Below, piece after piece: positions 22,918-34,412 of a stretch of DNA of 64,000 nucleotides; positions within the stretch are counted from its first letter, which is position 1; every line of letters starts with the position of its first letter. The position numbers were made by a program, and so were the translations under genes. Origin of the DNA: Corythucha ciliata. Lineage: Eukaryota > Arthropoda > Insecta > Hemiptera > Tingidae. Location: NCBI GenBank assembly GCA_038030265.1, contig CM075938.1, positions 17,089,009 through 17,153,008 on the forward strand, written 5' to 3'. The notes under the pieces are model-generated. The model saw nothing but the letters and a program-made list of their open reading frames with translations, was not told the origin of the DNA and did not search any database.

Positions 22918-24551
22918 TAGCACAGAACGTTAAACCTACGAAACTAACGTTACCAAAATGAACGAGGCGAACGTTTCTTACGAACGAAAATATAACGGTT
23001 ATTTTTATGGTTCATAAAAACGTTAGAGCAACGTTGTAAAGCATTACAGGATGGTTGGCGTTGGTGTAAATTGTAGGAGCAACTTGATTGATTTTATACA
23101 TAGATACGATTCACGTTTTTGCCACAAAATGGTGTAATGCGATTTGCTATAATAATAATAGGTTCGTCCGGAGCTGCACTAACAGCACTGAGCTTTCCCC
23201 TGTTATTCCACATGATAACCCGCGAGGTTACAAAATCTCGTGCTGTTCGGAGTAGTCTGGGACTGACAAACGAACGGAGCCGGAATACGAACGGAATAGT
23301 CTCTCCGCCCCAGAACTTTTCCACATAAAACAAAGTACTCTCCTTCAATTTGATTAAAATAGAATCAGCCTCATTTCTTCTCATTTGGTTTATTCTCTAT
23401 TAATTAAGTGTGTTGAACTGCCCCCGTCACCCATGTGCTCCTGATTTTGATGATTTTATAATTATTAAGCGTTGTGTATTTTTGTTGTTCGTCGTGCATA
23501 TTGCCTTAGTCTCGACTTTTTGAACCACCGAATTCCTTCCATCGATCTAGCCTTCTTGAGGGTTCGCTGTTCGTATAAACCTGTACATATTTGTTTGCAT
23601 TTCACTGATTTGTCTGCCCTTGCGCGGAACGTCCTTCTAAGTAACTGTCACTCAAATGATGGCTGACGTTTTCACGAGGAAGGTGGGAACATTTTTCAAC
23701 TGGGCATAGGGAAGGGTAAAAAGAAAGCGTTCAAAAACACGTGTCTTTGTCACGCAATACTTGGTAAGCTATTCAGTGTCGTTAATTGTTCGAAGGTTGA
23801 TATTATTGCAGGCGCCACAAAGATTTGGTGTAGAGACGCGGTGATTCAGGATGTGCAGCCCATTAAAGAATGGCTGAAGTACTGCCCGTTCCGAGGATGA
23901 ACTGTATGACTTGAACTGTTTTTAAAATTGTGCGCTAGTGTGAACTATAAATATGGTTCTCGTTTAAGATTTCAGTCGTGGAGTTGATTGAAGACCGAGC
24001 AATTTTCAGAATTGGCAATACTCATGAGTTGAGCTCGCACTCCAGCGCACCTTTCACGCGTGAACCGATGATTTTTTCAGTTCAATAAAAGTTCTAAATA
24101 TCATGAATTCTTGTGATGAATTTAGAACAACGTTTTTTACAGAGTTCAAAGAACGTTGATATAACGTTCTAAAAACATTATTACAATGTTCGAAGAAAGT
24201 CCGTACAACGTTCGATGAATGTCAGGTTAACGTTGTAATCGAAACCTATCATGGCTTGCCAAGTGCGAACTGTGGACTTGATTCGAACGTTCGTTTCAAC
24301 GTGAAACTGAACGTTAAGCGAACGCTTCAACGTTAGGCTTTAACGTTTGTTGAACATTCAAGGAACGTTTTCTGCGAACGTTTGAGAACGTTAGGTTAAC
24401 GTTGTAATCCAAACCTACCATGGTTTGGCAAGTGCGAACTTTGGACGTAATTCGAACGTTCGTTTCAACTTGAAACCGAACGTTCAACGAACGATTTAAC
24501 GTTAAGGTTGAACGTTTGGCGAACGTTCAAGGAACGTTTTTGTGCTACTTT
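22918..24551. mobile_element. AACGTT-rich element, copy 2, with internal non-related part
   Basis: It starts like copy 1 (AGTAGCACAGAACGTT with 22917) and ends AACGTTTTTGTGCTACTT at 24534-24551. The first ~120 bases and the last ~430 are AACGTT-rich. The last part contains two direct copies of a ~150-base block with TAACGTTGTAATC, AAACCTA, CATGG and TTGCCAAGTGCGAACT (24223 and 24396), which also occurs in copy 1 at 22769. The middle, 23040-24110, lacks the motif and may be a separate insertion. No coding region was recognised. Confidence 0.6.
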
Positions 24552-27500
24552 TTGTTTTTGCAAAAATTATCAAGGAAGTGTTTTGATAATGAGCCAGACG
24601 ATGTTTATTAGCCCTTCTGACTCACAATCAGATCATGAACAGGATGCAGTCGGTAAGGTCAGACCATACCTATGGTGAGCGTGGGGGGGGGGGATTTCGC
24701 GATATCGTACATGATGGGTTTGAGCTATGACGTAGCAATACAGAGTTTTTAACCCGAAAATTGGGTGTGCGTTTAACCTTCTTTAATTGTTACAACCACT
24801 TTTTGACCTCTTTTCCCATGTTTTCCGGGGGGGGGGGGCTACCAGGCAGCCAAGGAGTCCACTCATATATGGCCGATGCCCATGGGCCATTGAGTCTCTC
24901 AAAATGACACGATCCCGTGAAGATATTATCGTTTTTCCTTAGAAAACCACCAGTCGGCCAGAAAGCTCTCAAATCTGATTTTCGGTTCGAAAACAGTCAT
25001 AATTTTACTATACAAGCATCAAACTCTCCGTTTATTATTCTCTAATAATATCCTTCGGATTACGAATCCAAAACCTGTTAGTTCATGAATGCCCTGGCAG
25101 GTATCAAGGTGAAACTTGACAAGTTTTATTATCAATTTACTGCACCGATTATATCCGCTCTTGTAATTCGCCGCTCTTTAGTGAAACTATCACCAAGGAA
25201 TTCTTTGCTTGCTCTTGTTGTCCTGGAACATCACATAAATTTTATTGTATCTAACGAAGTTCGAAGCTGTTAAAGAGCGGGGCAGTGAACTGATTGTGAG
25301 ATCAACTGTTGCACAAATGAAAAGAAATGATTGGTGTTGACCTTTCATTTTAATCAAATGCTCCATTGGGTGATCTTTCCGAAAATTATCCTTTCTCCCT
25401 TTCCTCTTTCAACGAAAGCAAAACCGGAAATGCCAATAAGAAGATAAGAGAGAGTTCCCTCGGCTTTACTCTTATGTTTTGTTACTGACTCGCAGCCAGA
25501 AAATTGCGTTCTGAGAGCCCATCAACAAGACGACTCGTAAATTGACTTTCTTCTCGTCCTGTTGATTTTTTTTTTTACTTTTATCGTTTAACTTCTTTAA
25601 AAAGACCATGTATAAATCAAGAATTTTACACAAAGAGGGAGTTATTACTATGTGAAGTAGTTTCGTAAATTGAAGAAAGTCGTTTTTTGCATCAAAATAA
25701 TAATACCGAGAGCCATTACTAACGGTTTCCATACCTTCAAAATGAAATAAAAAGCTATACTGAAACTAACTTTTTCATTCGCACTCCCCCCCCCCCTCCA
25801 GTTGATTCTTCCACAAGTGGGTCAAACCAGGAGAGGCCTAACGGTTGAAATAGTGTTTCAGCCTCCCAAAAGTCATTCATCAAGGCGTTATTATTTCCTT
25901 TTTTCCAACTTTTGTCCCCTTAACTGGTTCGCATCTTTCTTTCCCACTAATCCAGTTCTAACAGCTTCTGGATGATTTAGGTGCGTAAAGCGTAACTCAT
26001 CCTACTTCTTGGGCTTTGCAGTTTTTAAAAGGAGGGTTTCTAAGCCGTGGGTTGGTTTTCGATAAATTAAATTTTGAACGCCTTGAAATTAAAACTATAG
26101 TTAGGTGCCATTAGTTAATTGGGGTTTATATACTCCATTAGAACTCCGCAATTTGATTACACATTCATTTGCATGCAGACTTTCCTTCTCCATCTACCTC
26201 CTTTCTTTCCCGCCTGACTACTTTTTCTATTTTCATTCCTTCCTGAATTCGCCCCAGTCGTAGGAAAGACTTCCTGGTCTCTAAAGTTGAAGGCTTTAAA
26301 TACAAAGCAGCGATCGCTCTTCTCCTCCTCCCCCTCCTTCTCCTCATCATCACACCACACCCCTCCTAAAGAAAGTCTCACGTCGATGAACGCACTACGA
26401 TCAATCAAGTTAATCTTCTAAACTAAATCCTTCACCCTCAACCCCGAGAGTTTGTCTTCAATTCAAATTGAGTCGGGGTGTACCGAGAGAAACCTTCCTA
26501 TCTCTCGAACGGACAGTAACCTCTGTTGCTTTGACATCTTGTAAATCAGTCTTTTTAAACAAAAAAAGGCCTAATTTGCTTCCTTGAAGTTTTAAATACC
26601 GTCAGTGAGGGGATCTAAATCGTATTTGTTTCATTGAAAACGATACCACGAAAACGATCGAATCATCCTTTCTCCCTTAGCCTCGCATCTTTATCTTACA
26701 CGCAACCATTTTTCTTGTCCTCTTGACTTTCCGGGAAACTGAATCAAAGGATGTTGGCAGTTTTCCGAAGAACGATTTTTTTTTTTTTTTTTTTTTTCCT
26801 CGTTGTAAAGAGAACATTTTAGCGTAGAAGGAGAAAACGTTCCCCCCGGCAGATTCAGACTCTCATTCTCTCCTGATTCAGAAGTTGCAAAATTTATTTC
26901 TCTCGAAAAGCGGCTTTGAACGGTTTTACTAGGCCAGCGATAGAGAAAAGGAAATCGGGGACGGGAGAAAAACCACATGAAAGAGGTGTAGTAGTGGCAG
27001 GGTGGGAGGGTGGAAGAGAAATAAAAACCGCCGACGTTTCTGGGAAATGCGGAGATTTAATTTGTAGATTTTTCCAAACCAATGACGACCAATGAAATGA
27101 AAACTAATTTGCCCATTCGTTTTCAATCTGACCCATTGAATCCTGAGGTTTGACGATAAAATAGCCGGAAGTGTCAGAGTAAGTCTGAGATATTGTTTTT
27201 TCGGCTTTATAGTTACTACTCACGAGGATTAATTTTTTTTCATTTACAAGTGCTCCCCACCTTATGAGGCCTGACCGCTGCCGGGGTATAAACTCCAAGC
27301 TTACTCGTAGTCCGTTTCCGTGAGGTCCATATATCGCTGTTCAAGCTTTTAGGGCCAGTGATGCTATTTGTAGCCCCTAGGACAACCATGGCCGTTGAAC
27401 CCATGAAAAATTGGTGGGTATTCAAAAATGGCCAAACCGACAAAATAATTATTTTCAAGGAAGCCAAAATCCGCAAAATTGTGGTTTTTCAGAGCTAAAT

Positions 27501-27950
27501 TGCAACTTGCTATTCGCGGATATTTAGACCCGAAACTTACAATTTTGAAGATATTTAGTTCCAGATGGTGTTATTTTGAGATTATTTCTCTCAATTTTAG
27601 CAGAAAATGAGCGTTTTTCCATAATTTCTGATGTGAATTAGTAGAACTTTTTCAAAAGTGTTCAGTTTTAATGCTAATCGGCCGGTTTTTAACAGTGGCG
27701 GGGGGGGGGGGGATACGAGTGTATATCTCGTTCGAACAAAGACGAGTTGAAGAAGAATGGGCAGCTGTCCACTCCATCCTGACTCTCCTGGCTAAGCCCT
27801 TGAGTCAAAGGAAGAACGTAAAATTTACAGGTGAAAGTCAAGGGGGCTTCAATGTTATTTCTGGGGCGAAGTAAAACAACTTTATCCGCGTTTTAAAGAG
27901 CATTCAACACAAATCTGTCGTCATCTTGGACACAAATCGTAGGTAAAACA
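24552..27950. other. Unassigned non-coding stretch
   Basis: About 3.4 kb without a supported gene. It contains long G runs (24685-24693, 24827-24838, 27700-27711), a C run (25786-25797) and a T run of over 20 at 26779-26801. TC-rich patches occur near 26180-26345. At 27465-27560 short phrases (CCAAAATCCGCAAAATTGTGG) match the degenerate ~35-base repeat. The frames at 26157-26408 are low-complexity shadows of TC-rich DNA. Confidence 0.45.
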
Positions 27951-27984
27951 GTGAAGTGTGTTACCCGCTCATCTCTAGCTTGCT

Positions 27985-28455
27985 AACGGTCAAAAATACA
28001 CCATCACACGTCGACTCCTCTCTCAACTTTTCCACCCGCCGGTCAATTTGAGCACAATCATTGTGACATAGTCGGTCCTTTGCCCGTCTCGGATGGCAAC
28101 CGCTACATCCTCACCATCGTCGACAGAGCTACTCGCTGGCCCGAAGCTCGCCATGTCCCTGAAATAACCGCCGACACTGAAGCTGTATCGATTTACTCGG
28201 GGTGGATAGCTCGTTTTGGCGTACCCATTCGCATTAAAACTAATCAAGGCCACCAATTCGAAAGCCAATTATTTGCAAAATTTTTTCGTTTACTCGGCAT
28301 TAAAAAAGATGCTGAACAACAGCAGATCACCCCGAAGCTAATGGTTGCGTTGAACGTTGGCATCGGACCCTACAGGCATCCCTCATGGCTCATCAGTCGA
28401 AATGGTCACAAGCCCTCCCCACTGTTCTTCTCGGCCTCATACAATACAGTGGTCC
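27985..28455 (+). pseudogene. Ty3/gypsy integrase core fragment
   Basis: The plus strand encodes an integrase core of the gag-10.5-kb type: FEHNHCDIVGPLPVSDGNRY with the first catalytic Asp, then TIVDRATRWPEA, SGWIARFGVPIRIKTNQGHQFES and, after a frameshift near 28335, ANGCVERWHRTLQA with the catalytic Glu and ALPTVLLGL. The second catalytic position reads N (TNQG) where the family has D, so the site is lost as well as the frame. At about 28456 it passes abruptly into repeat X. No LTR or RT lies nearby. Confidence 0.85.
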
Positions 28456-29856
28456 TCCACACAAACCCTGAATCATCAATCACGCAGTCTTCATTCCACA
28501 AACACCAAAATTTCTTTACCTAACCCTAAATTCACAATTCTGCATCGCACATAATCGATAATCAACCCTCAGTCCATATCGACTATGATCTTCAATTACC
28601 GACCCTTATCCGTCAACGAATATAACCATCAATCGTCAATGAATTTTCAATCCTCCTTCAAACATTCGTCTTCGTTCTTTCATACTAAAAAATCCCCCCA
28701 AAAAAAATGTTACTAAATAATCCAAAGTGAACCAAAATGATTATTGTGTTCGAAAAAAAAGACGAATTTAGGACCTTCGACCATTTCAGAACAACAATTT
28801 CGAAAGACTGTAGCCCGTTCCATGTTCGTTGTAGAAAACTACTTTACACACAAAAGTTGTAGGAAATTTAATGCTCAAAAAGTTTTGTGAGTGAAGATTT
28901 CTCTCGAAAATAACTCATTTTCGGGATATTTAAGCCAAAACATTTCAGTTTTTGGGCTACCAAAAATTTACCTCTGAAGAGGTAGCATTTTCAGAGTTCG
29001 CATTTTTTTCTCGAACATTTCTGACCTATAAATACAAGATGACAAAAAAGGGGTTTGTTTTGGGCAACGGTCCAGTCAAGTCGCAAGGAAATTGTACGAA
29101 AAATCCGAACAAAATAGTTACAAAATTCCAGAACCAACCGTTTCGAGGTTAATACCGAAAAAATTATTCCGATGCGTGGAGAACATGACTGGGAAATTAT
29201 TTTCCTTCAAAACCAAGGTCATATTCGCGTTTTTCATACCAAGAAACAACTCGATTTAGATTACTAGTAATTCTGTGGCAAATAATTTTTGACGTAGTCA
29301 CGCCAAATCCTACTCCTCCCACAGTTTTCTCTTAATCTCAGTTTTTTCGGGTGCTTATATTTGCAATTAAGATACAAAGGGGCTCTCGCGGCCCTTTTTT
29401 GCAATTTCGACCGTCATTTTGTGCTACTGGTCCTTTTGCGCTAAAAACGACGATTTTGTCTACACAAAAGTTGCATTGTTTTGGCAATATTGTGGTCAAT
29501 GCACAAGAAAATTTCACGAGGAATCCGAAAAAAAAAATATTTAAAAAATTATGGAATCACTTGTTTCAAAGATATATTTAAAAACGACATTTCGGTACGG
29601 GGAGAACATGTCCGATAAACAATTTTTTCTCAAAACAAAGGCCAGATTGGTGCTTCTCACACCAATAAATAGCCAGATTTTCACTTTCATGCATTATCGA
29701 AAAAAAAAAAAGAGCGACAGACCGACGCGACGGACCAACAGACCGACGGCATGCCGAAAACCACTTTTTTCAACTTTTCTGGGGTTGTACATCAAGAATG
29801 TGAAGTCAGCTCGGACTCGATTTTTTTCACGAACATCATACTTCCATTCCCGAATA
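28456..29856 (+). mobile_element. Repeat element X, copy 2 (left part)
   Basis: It matches 3423-4430 over most of its length but contains an internal partial duplication of about 410 bases: the block GTACGAAAAATCC...GGAGAACATG near 29095-29190 recurs near 29510-29610. It begins inside the gypsy integrase. It is interrupted at 29856 by the giant inverted repeat and resumes at 32105 with GGGAACATGGAAGTAAAA. It is non-coding. Confidence 0.65.
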
Positions 29857-31398
29857 GACCAGTCAATATAGACACAAAAATCGGGGTAAATCGCAAACAT
29901 GCATGTAATTGATTTTTTTGTTGCGTGTCGTTAGGACCAATGAGAGCAGTTATCACTCAAGTTTGCAACCCTCAAAACCTTGTGCTTAACTCATGGCATT
30001 CGAAAAACTAAGAAATTTCATCACTTTTTCTGTTTTTTTAACAAAAATACCAGAAGAAAGAGTTTTTCGAGCATGACCACAGTATACATTGTTAAAGCCA
30101 ACTACATTTGCTACAATTTAAGCCATGCCCGAGCATCCTGAGTCTGTTAGTTCAGGAAATACAGTCAATTAACAAAATACCTAATCTCACCAAAAAGCGA
30201 GATTTTATATTGGTAGGGTAATTTTTCAAGACCCGTAGCACTCAAATACACGGTGATTGGTACTGGGTGAACAAAATGAGAGGGGTGATTGTACACCAAA
30301 AATGCAACAAAAAATTCCCTATGACCTAAGGTCAGATTTCCATTCCTAGTTCAGATAATCAATTTGTTGTTTTTTAGCACATCACGGGTTTTCGCAACAA
30401 AAACTTCTGTAACATGGGAAGTAAAATTCCTAGGTTAAATCCAACGACACCACTGAAAAGAGCACTCTTTTTTTTGTGTGAGTAAAGACATTTTGTCTAA
30501 TGATAGCGAAAGATTCTTTGAGTAAACTGGGAAAATATCAGGATGTTTTTAAAAATGTCAGTTTTTGACAACTGTTCAAAGCTAGACTACATTAGCTATG
30601 GTGCTCCCAGCACCTGGAAAGTTCCTCTAAAACTGTATGAAGTAACTCAGTTTAATACTTCATGCTTATTTTACTCCTGTCCTTCGCAATTTCTTGATAA
30701 AAATCCATTGTTATACCAAAAAATGAGGCAATTAGACCCATTTTGAGTGCCTACAAGAAGATCAAGAGCCATTCCCAAAACTTTTTTTTTCAGCTTAATT
30801 CACTTTTCCTATGCTAATCTATGAGGATAGACAAATAAAAGTGGAATAAGCTGAAAAAAATTTCTTGAAATAGCTTTCGTATCATATTTTAAGCACTCAA
30901 AATGGGTCTGATTGCCTCATTTTTTGGTATAACAATGGATTTTTCTAAAAACATTGCGAAGGACAGGAGTAAAATAAGCATGAAGTATTAAACCAAGTTA
31001 CTTCATACAGTTTTAGAGGAATTTGCCGGGCGCTGGGAGCACCATGGCTAATGTAGTCTAGCTTTGAACAGTTGTCAAAAACTGACATTTTTTAAAATAT
31101 CCTGATATTTTCCCAGTTTACTCCAAGAATCTTTCGCTAACTTTGGACAAAATGTCCTTACTCACACAGAAAAAAGTGTGCTCTTTTCATTGGTGTCGTT
31201 GGATTTATCTTGGACTCATGCTTCCCAAGTTACAGCTGTTTTTGTTGCGAAAACCAGTGATGTGCTGAAAAACGTGAAAAAATCTATTATCTCGACTAGG
31301 AAAGGAAATCGGACCCTAGGTCATAAGACAATTTTTGTTGCATTTTGGATGTTTAATCAACCCTATTATTTTGCTCAACCAAGTACCAGTCACCCTGT

Positions 31399-31497
31399 CC
31401 TGTAGAATATCCACGCGAAAATAAATTTTAGGCAATAGCGTCAGATTCAAATTGAGCTACTGCCTAAGAATTATTCTCGCGTGGATATTCTGTAGGA
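31399..31497. mobile_element. 97-bp hairpin MITE in right arm
   Basis: TGTAGAATATCCACGCG at the left pairs with CGCGTGGATATTCTGTAG at the right. The inversion runs inward through TTAGGCAATAGC / GCTACTGCCTAA to a short loop. The opposite arm of the surrounding giant inverted repeat lacks it (compare about 30235-30260), so it is a later insertion. Confidence 0.75.
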
Positions 31498-31670
31498 CCA
31501 TTATGTTTGAGTGCTACGGGTCTTGAAAAATAACCCTGTCAATAAAATCTCGCTATTTGGCGATATTACATATTTCTTGATTGGCTGTATCTCCGAAAAT
31601 AACAAACGTAGGACGCTCGGACTGGGCTTAAATTGTAGCAAATTTAGTTGGCTTCAACAATGTATACTAT

Positions 31671-31878
31671 ATGTTGTTAGATGGATATAGCTTAGCTTAT
31701 CCCTCGGAGTACGTCTCCCATAGGCGTCTCCGTGGCGCAAATGGCAGCGTGCTGGACTGGTAATCCAGAGGTTGCGGGTTCAAATCCCGCCGGGGAGCCA
31801 TTTTTTCTCGAAACTCGAATAGTGTTGGGCTATGTCCTTCCATCGTCGTCCGGATAATATCAGTCTAATTAATTCATT
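31671..31878 (+). mobile_element. tRNA-derived SINE, copy 1, 12-bp target duplication
   Basis: The 208-bp insert is bounded by the perfect direct repeat AATGTATACTAT (31659-31670 and 31879-31890). It has a ~50-base leader, a complete tRNA-like part (about 31726-31800), and a body with TTTTTTCTCGAAACTCG, GTTGGGCTATG and CCATCGTCGTCCGGATAA, ending in an AT-rich tail rather than poly(A). The site is confirmed by the uninserted opposite arm of the giant inverted repeat (about 30080-30110). SINEs are copied by a LINE reverse transcriptase; the partner LINE is unknown. Confidence 0.85.
31726..31800 (+). tRNA. tRNA-like head of SINE, anticodon GGT (Thr-type)
   Basis: A cloverleaf can be drawn. The A box is TGGCGCAAATGG; the D stem is GCGC/GCGT. 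The anticodon arm is CTGGA-CTGGTAA-TCCAG with GGT at positions 34-36. A 5-base variable loop follows, then T arm GCGGG-TTCAAAT-CCCGC. The acceptor stem GTCTCCG/CGGGGAG has a mismatch at the first pair and one G-T, and CCA follows directly. Position inside a SINE with target duplications makes a derived copy more likely than a working tRNA gene. GGT is also not the usual eukaryotic Thr anticodon. Confidence 0.6.
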
Positions 31879-32273
31879 AATGTATACTATGGTCATGCTC
31901 GAAAAACGCTTTCTTCTGGTATTTTTGTTTAACAACCTAAAAAATTGATGGAATTTCCTGGTTTTTCGAGTGCCAGTTGAGCACAATGTTTTGAAGGTTG
32001 CAAACTTGAGTATAAACTGCTCTCATTGGCCCTAACAATATGCAAAAGAAAAAACAATTACATGCATATTTGCGATGTTTGATGTTTATACATATTGACT
32101 GGCCTAGAAGGGAACATGGAAGTAAAATTGAGTGAAACCAGATGATTTTCTTCAGAAGTGTAGCACTCGTGAAACAATGGAACTTTTGTTAATTGAGTTT
32201 TGAGAAATAAAATAGTTCGACTTTTGAGTTTGTCGTATAAAAAATTTAAAATTAGCGAATCAATTGCGCTCTA

Positions 32274-32401
32274 AAGCTTTGGTTTCCTAGAAAAACGGTG
32301 CCGCTGTCTGTTTCCCGGTCTCTAGGCAACTATGGTTTGATTTAAAAGGGAAATTTTCTACCGTAATATTACGCCACCGCTTTTCTAGGAAACCAAAGCT
32401 T
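32274..32401. mobile_element. 128-bp MITE with AAGCTTTGGTTTCC ends
   Basis: AAGCTTTGGTTTCCTAGAAA at the left is the exact complement of the right end (TTTCTAGGAAACCAAAGCTT). Pairing continues with CGGTG / CACCG across one base. It is non-coding. The duplication at the site is short and unclear. Confidence 0.8.
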
Positions 32402-32429
32402 AAACAACGTTCGCTAAAAGTGCATTGAA

Positions 32430-32640
32430 GAATTCAGCCCCATGAAATTAAATTGTTCGCAATTACGAAAATCTGGGGAATGGGGTTTTAAGGCGCCTGA
32501 ACCACAAATTAGGGACAAACATGCAAAAATTGTGCATTTGAGCCAAACACCAGAAATTTCCATTTGAAATACCCGAATCCGTGAAAAATGCTTGCTAAAG
32601 TTACACAATTCCACGAAATGGTGTTAAGGCGAGGTTTCAG
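32430..32640 (+). repeat. Degenerate ~35-base repeat, short field
   Basis: Phrases such as GCCCCATGAAATTAAATTG, GCCTGAACCACAAATT and CCGTGAAAAATGC recur at roughly 35-45-base spacing. They match the unit of 19.7-22.5 kb in the same orientation. It lies between a MITE and the left arm of the inverted repeat into which the hAT element is inserted. Confidence 0.45.
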
Positions 32641-32945
32641 GCAAGTTTCCTCGACCCTTTCCCAGTCAACCCCTCGCCTAAACTTCGCACATAAATTTTA
32701 GCTTCATTTCTGCACTAACATTCGATTTCAAAGTCCAATTTTAATCTTCAGGAAGTTCTACAGTGATGTTGGATCTTACTTTTTCAAATTTTATCTCTAA
32801 ACTAACCCCAAAACACTTTGGAATTCGAATGCAAGATCTAACTAGGGTTGCCAACCGTACTTTAAAAAAAAGTATTGTACTTTATTTCCGTGTTTTGTAC
32901 TTTATACTTTTTGAATGGAAAAAAGTACGCTAAAATACTTTTTTT

Positions 32946-34380
32946 AGTGCATTTCATTCTGAAAATGCACTATTGGTCTCGTCGTGATGGTGGCAAACAT
33001 GGGTCATGTCATGTTTTTTTCACGTTTCAGAACCTCTAGAACACGAATTCAGTGGTCTCCGGAATTCATATATATATATATCTTTATGGCCGTTTTCTTG
33101 TTAGCACGATAACTCTCGTAGAAATTAATTTAGCGGAACGCGCTTTGGCACAAAAATCAGTAGTCATAAGACACCGGTCGGTATTGCATTTGGGCCAAAT
33201 CGGTCAAGGTGGAGGGGGGGAAAATCGGGCTTGAAGTCGTCAAAAAATCACTAAAAATCATCAGTTGATTCTAGAAGCATCATATTCGGTACGTATACTC
33301 CATGTTAGACTAGCCTTTGATTCCCATTTCAATTTTTTGAAAAAGTCAAGGGGGAGGGGGTGGTGCCCCCGGGGTGGAAGTAAGTGTGCGGTCTTGTTAG
33401 CACGATAACTCTCGTAGAAATTAATTTAGCAGAACGCGCTTTATCTAAAAAATCAGTAGTCATAAGATCCCGGTCGGTATTGCATTTGGGCCAAATCGGT
33501 CAAGATGGAGGGGGGGAAAATAGGGGTTGAAATGGTAAAAAAATCACTAAAAATCACCAGTTTATTCTAGAAGCATCATATTCGGTAAGTATACTCCATG
33601 TTAGACTAGCCTTTGATTCCCATTTTAATTTTTTGAAAAAGTCGAGGGGGAGGGGGTGGTGCCCCCGGGGTGGAAGTTAGTGTGTGGTCTTGTTAGCACG
33701 ATAACTCTCGTAGAAATTAATTTAGCGGAACACGCTTTATCTAAAAAAATCGGTAGTCATAAGACACCGGTCGGTATTGCATTTGGGCAAAATCGGTGAA
33801 GGTGGTGGGGGGAAAATACGGCTTGAAATTATCAAAAAATCACTACAAGTCACCAGTTGATTCTAGAAGCATGATATTCGGTACGTATACTCCATGTTAG
33901 ACTAGCCTTTGATTCCCATTTTAATTTTTTGAAAAAGTCGAGGGGGAGGGGGCGATGTCCCCGGGGTGGAAGTAAGTGTGAGGCCTTGTTAGCACGATAA
34001 CTCTCGTAGAAATTAATTTAGCGGAACGCGCTTTGGCACAAAAATCAGTAGTCATAAGGCCCCGGTCGGTATTGCATTTGGGCCAAATCGGTCAAGGTGG
34101 AGGGGGGAAAATAGGGGTTAAAATGGTAAAAAAATCACTACAAATCACCAGTTGATTCCAGAAGCATTATATTCGGTATGATGATTCCATTTTGAAATAG
34201 CCTTTGATTCCCATTAAGTTCAGCTTAAACAAACCCGGCAGCAAACAGTACGAGGGAGGGTCAAATATAAACGAAACAAATCATGGTCTCAACATTACTA
34301 CTTCTGGGACGGCTTAGGGTATCCGTATACAAAATGAAATGCACTCTTTCCGACCGCCAGCTGCCGGAGCGAAATTTTTT
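32946..34380 (+). mobile_element. Element Y, plus-strand copy with 296-bp array
   Basis: It begins AGTGCATTTCATTC at 32946, with a complementary AATGCACT a few bases on. A head contains an (AT)n run (about 33068-33080). Then come the tandem array and a tail with GCAAACAGTACGAGGGAGGG and AATGAAATGCACT, ending CGGAGCGAAATTTT. The head and tail match the minus-strand copy at 8077-10166. It is non-coding and inserted in the left subterminal part of the hAT element. Confidence 0.7.
33097..34215 (+). repeat. 296-bp tandem array in element Y, 3.8 units
   Basis: The unit start CTTGTTAGCACGATAACTCT occurs at 33097, 33393, 33689 and 33985, exactly 296 bases apart each time. Within each unit are CGGTCGGTATTGCATTTGGG, a short G-rich run (GGAGGGGGG), ATTCTAGAAGCAT and TTTTTTGAAAAAGTC. 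Copies differ by a few percent. The fourth is incomplete at its 3' side. It is non-coding. Confidence 0.9.
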
Positions 34381-34412
34381 TTGTGGTGAGAGGTGAAGCT
34401 TTCAAGGGTGAA

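Larger units (their letters stand above)
29857..32104. mobile_element. Giant inverted-repeat element flanked by TA
   Basis: The left arm (29857 to about 30800) and right arm (about 30830 to 32104) are inverted copies along their whole length, from the ends GACCAGTCAATAT / ATATTGACTGGCC to a short centre near 30811. TA stands outside both ends (29855-29856, 32105-32106), fitting a Tc1/mariner-like 2-base duplication. The uninterrupted site is seen in X copy 1 at about 4418-4445. The right arm alone holds a SINE (31671-31878) and a 97-bp hairpin (31399-31497). No transposase is encoded. A transcript would form a hairpin of roughly 0.95 kb. Confidence 0.85.

Noticed and set aside
26157..26408. 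Arg/Glu-rich minus-strand frames
   Set aside because: They translate a TC-rich low-complexity tract.
31726..31800. Functional tRNA-Thr gene
   Set aside because: It folds, but it lies inside an insert with a 12-base target duplication, shares its downstream body with two other insertions, has a mismatched first acceptor pair and an anticodon not normally used in eukaryotic Thr tRNAs.
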